From the NCBI GenBank assembly GCA_943787205.1, contig CALSLN010000006.1:62001-126000 (forward strand): a stretch of DNA of 64,000 nucleotides, read 5' to 3'. Below the pieces are notes generated by a model, which saw only the letters and a program-made list of their open reading frames with translations, ran no database searches and was not told the origin of the DNA. Origin of the DNA: an uncultured Rhodospirillaceae bacterium. Lineage in GTDB: Bacteria > Pseudomonadota > Alphaproteobacteria > Rhodospirillales > Rhodospirillaceae. The stretch's first letter is position 1, and each line of letters starts with the position of its first letter. A program made the translations under genes and the position numbers. Shown here one piece after another: positions 61,383-64,000 of the stretch.

Positions 61383-64000
61383 CTAAGCTGCTGTGTATTT
61401 CCCCACATCGGTAACGTTAGATTTATCCGCACCGAAAATCTCGCCTAACCGCGCTGACACATCCTGAATTTGGATCGGTTTACGAAACAAACCATCGTGC
61501 TCAACATGATCAATTTTATCCAGCACATCGCGAGCGGCGTAACCCGTCGTGAACAGTATTTTCAACGACGGACGTGTGTCCCGCAGACGGGCGGCCAACT
61601 CGATCCCTTTTACTCCGCCGGGCAAAATAATATCTAAGAAGGCGGCATCAATATGGTCGACTTTGCTCACCGCGAGCATCGCACTGGCCGCGTCCTCAGC
61701 CGTAATAACCCGATGCCCGAGCTTTTGCAGGACTTGCTCATTGATCACCCGCAAATCCGGTTGATCCTCAACCAACAAAATGGTGCGAACTGCTGGTGGG
61801 GCAACACTCTCCTTTTGAGGTTTTGCTAAAGTCAGTTCGCCTTGCTGATCAGTGGCCGGAAGGTACAACGTAATTGTCGTTCCAACACCGACCTCGCTAT
61901 CCAAGGTAACAGTGCCGCCAGACTGGTCAGCAAACCCGTAAACCATGCTTAACCCAAGACCACTTCCCGCTCCGATTTCTTTCGTCGTGAAAAACGGTTC
62001 AAACGCTTGGTCTTGGACCTCTTGTGTCATCCCGGTTCCGCTGTCTTGAACAGAGATCGCGACGTATGACCCAGCCTCGATATTTCGTGCCGAAGCGTCT
62101 TCGCCCTCATGCACGTCGATATTTTGAACCCTGATTTTTAGAGACCCAGCCCCCTCCATCGCATCTCGACCATTAAGCGAGAGATTCAACAACGCGTTTG
62201 TAAGCTGGGTTTCATCGGCCATGACACTCCATGGGGCATCAGGCACATCGACATCCATCGTAATTTCTTCGCCCAGAGCTCTGGAGACCGTATCCGTCAG
62301 CTCTTCTAAAAAGGATGCAGTATCAATCTGTGTGGGCGCCAGTGCCTGTTTCCGAGAGAAGGACAACATTTGGTCAGTCAATTTCGCACCGCGTTTCACG
62401 GCCCTGACCACTCGATCTACTGTCACGTTCACATCGGGGCTATCCGTGACAATCATCTCTAGATACTGCGCATTGCTTGAGATCACACCGAGAATGTTAT
62501 TAAAATCATGCGCAATTCCCGCTGTCAGTTGCCCAACGGTTTGTAGTTTCTGGGTGTGTCGAAGCGCATCTTCAAGTTCACGAATAGCGGTGATATCTTG
62601 CGCCGTACCAAGACGTTTTATGACAGCCCCATCAGCTCCTAAAATCGTGCGGAAATTAAATCTGAGATACTTCGTGCGACCATCGCTCATGACGATGCGA
62701 TAAATATCATTGACCGGGATATTTTCCCTGTCTGCACGCTTGCGATCTTGCGCGAATTTATCGCGATCATCGGGATGCAAGATTTCCATGAGGCCATGGT
62801 AGTCAAGCGGGCGACCTGGCACTTCGACCTCAAATATACGATACATCTCATGCGACCAAGATCCAGTCTTACGGATTAGGTCGAAGTCCCAACTTCCGAG
62901 CTGGGCAATTTGTTGGGCTTCCTTCATCCCCTCTTCTGCTTGAACGGCTTCCGTCATGTCACGGGCAATCGTAATGGTTTGCGCATGCTCGTCATCATCA
63001 TCGTATGTTCGCCATAGCTGAACGTTGGCGGGCACCGTAGTGCCATTCTTGCGCAGAAAATTGACGTTAAATGGGTCTGTGTAGCCCTGTTGACCCAACC
63101 GTTTCAGGTATGGCTCAATGACCGTGTAAACTGTCGCGGGTCATCACCATGTTGTCGGCGCTATAGACTGGCACTTCGTCTAGGTCATAACCAACGAGAT
63201 CGAGATAGGCTTGGTTCGCGTCAATCACCCTCCCAGCATTACTGCCCCTCGCAGATCGAATACAGATTGCATCACGGCTACTTTCAAAAAGCCTTCTGAA
63301 TTTATTTTCAGACTCAACAAGCTTCTCTCTGTTCGCTTCTTGCTCTGTGACATCGCGCACCAACGCAATCGTCTGAGTATGCTCACCCGTGGAATCTTTA
63401 ATCGCACGCCACAGCGTGGTCTCTGCATGACGGTAGCTGCCATCTTTTCGCTTGTACTGAAGGCTGATCGTATCGGCGTATCCCTGTTCCTCAAGTTGCG
63501 CCAGCGCCACGAGTAACTTTGCACGGTCTTCTGCAAGCGGGACAAGCACCTGCTCCGGCAAACTGTTAAGCTCTTCCTGTGTGTAACCGGTCAGGTCTAA
63601 ATAGGCTTGGTTTACGTTGCTTACGCCCTTAACGCCCTGTGGCGTTACGGGGCGGATTGCGATGCCATCCCGACTGCTTTCAAACAAACCCCGAAACTTG
63701 AATTCAGATTCTGCAAGCTCAGCCTTACGGTCTTCTTCGTCCGTAACATCACGGGCCATGGATACAAAACCAACAGTTCTGCCGCGGGCGTCTTTTAGCT
63801 CCGATTCCGCAATCGACATCATTCTGATATCGCCAGGCTTAGTTCGAGTTTTTATTGTCACAGACCAACGACCATGCAGCGCAAGCTTTTCATCGCGATC
63901 AGCGTAAAGCGGTCGCAGCGATCCAGGATCAGCCGCAAGATCTCTCGTATGCATGCCGATCAATTCAGATTTTGAATATCCGAATAGGTTTATAGCCGCC
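61383..64000 (-). CDS. PAS-domain hybrid sensor histidine kinase (partial, frameshifted)
   Basis: The open frame enters from beyond the right edge (no start in the window) and carries at least four PAS domains, seen as FGYSKSELIGMHTRDL, FESSRDGIAIRPVT with TGYTQEELNSL, FESSRDAICIRSARG with VGYDLDEVP, and GSWDFDLIRKTGSW with MEILHPDDRDKF. The kinase part has the phospho-acceptor region GIAHDFNNILG, N box NALLNLSLNGRDAM, GSGLGLSMVYGFADQSGG, and a C-terminal receiver (RTILLVEDQPDLRVI, phospho-acceptor region AAFLDIILPGG). An indel near 63110 separates the two frames. No membrane segment is seen in the visible part, so it may be cytoplasmic. Confidence 0.9.

Overview
The window looks like chromosomal DNA of an alphaproteobacterium, probably marine or aquatic. 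The evidence is gene content and order: an aa3 oxidase locus (ctaC-ctaD-ctaG-ctaE-DUF983) with a divergent DUF420 and oxidase-like operon, an ELM1-family protein, DUF924, a DUF3833/NTF2/SDR/cyclopropane-synthase set, a PA0069-type radical SAM gene behind a GTTC-N7-GTTC LexA box, and universal-stress and rhodanese genes beside a DMSO-reductase-family enzyme. There are no rRNA or tRNA genes, no CRISPR array and no phage. One IS3-family element is present.

Layout. 0-4.2 kb: the tail of a cyclopropane-fatty-acid-synthase-like gene, an MFS symporter, a DUF3833 lipoprotein, and convergent NTF2-like, SDR and DUF3108 genes; this resembles the singlet-oxygen/ChrR-type membrane-lipid stress set of alpha- and gammaproteobacteria. 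4.3-7 kb: an orphan peptide-type binding protein, DUF924 and an exported SnoaL-like protein. 7.1-14.9 kb: cytochrome c oxidase biogenesis and structural genes in two divergent operons. 14.9-16.1 kb: an ammonium transporter. 16.4-22.6 kb: RidA, rhodanese, universal stress protein and a three-subunit molybdopterin oxidoreductase (DmsABC-like), almost all broken by many small indels although conserved residues persist. 23.2-24.6 kb: the IS3 element, next to a truncated TonB-type domain. 25-35 kb: three tandem glutathione transferases, a second orphan binding protein, hydroxypyruvate isomerase, ELM1-like protein, pyrE, a TPP enzyme, a cold-shock gene with a short repeat array upstream, and MTA/SAH nucleosidase. 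35-57.5 kb: a region very rich in exported enzymes (two DUF1838, VOC, DUF3500, amidohydrolase, two-domain DUF1330, nitrilase-like, alpha/beta hydrolase, DsbA-like, DUF885, RidA, outer-membrane phospholipase A), a further binding protein and the 3' remnant of another, interrupted by a two-component system and a PepSY-like gene. 57.5-64 kb: Nudix, Pit phosphate transporter, SOS-linked radical SAM gene, cytochrome b561 and the 3' part of a large PAS hybrid histidine kinase.

Quality caveat. Single-base frameshifts occur in at least 14 recognisable genes, including normally important ones (ctaC, ctaD, amt, a response regulator), and cluster densely at 16.4-22.6 kb. The reading frames on either side of each indel remain conserved. 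Draft-sequence error is therefore the simplest explanation for most of them, but true decay of the 16.4-22.6 kb block, which is also GC-richer in its first part, cannot be excluded. Starts and products of frameshifted genes are given as the reconstructed extent.

The most unusual material: a heme-copper-oxidase-like protein keeping only some metal ligands; the dense exported-enzyme region; a symmetric operator-like repeat array between the two-component system and PepSY gene; a four-copy 16-bp repeat at about 28-bp spacing upstream of the cold-shock gene; and a LexA box on the radical SAM gene.
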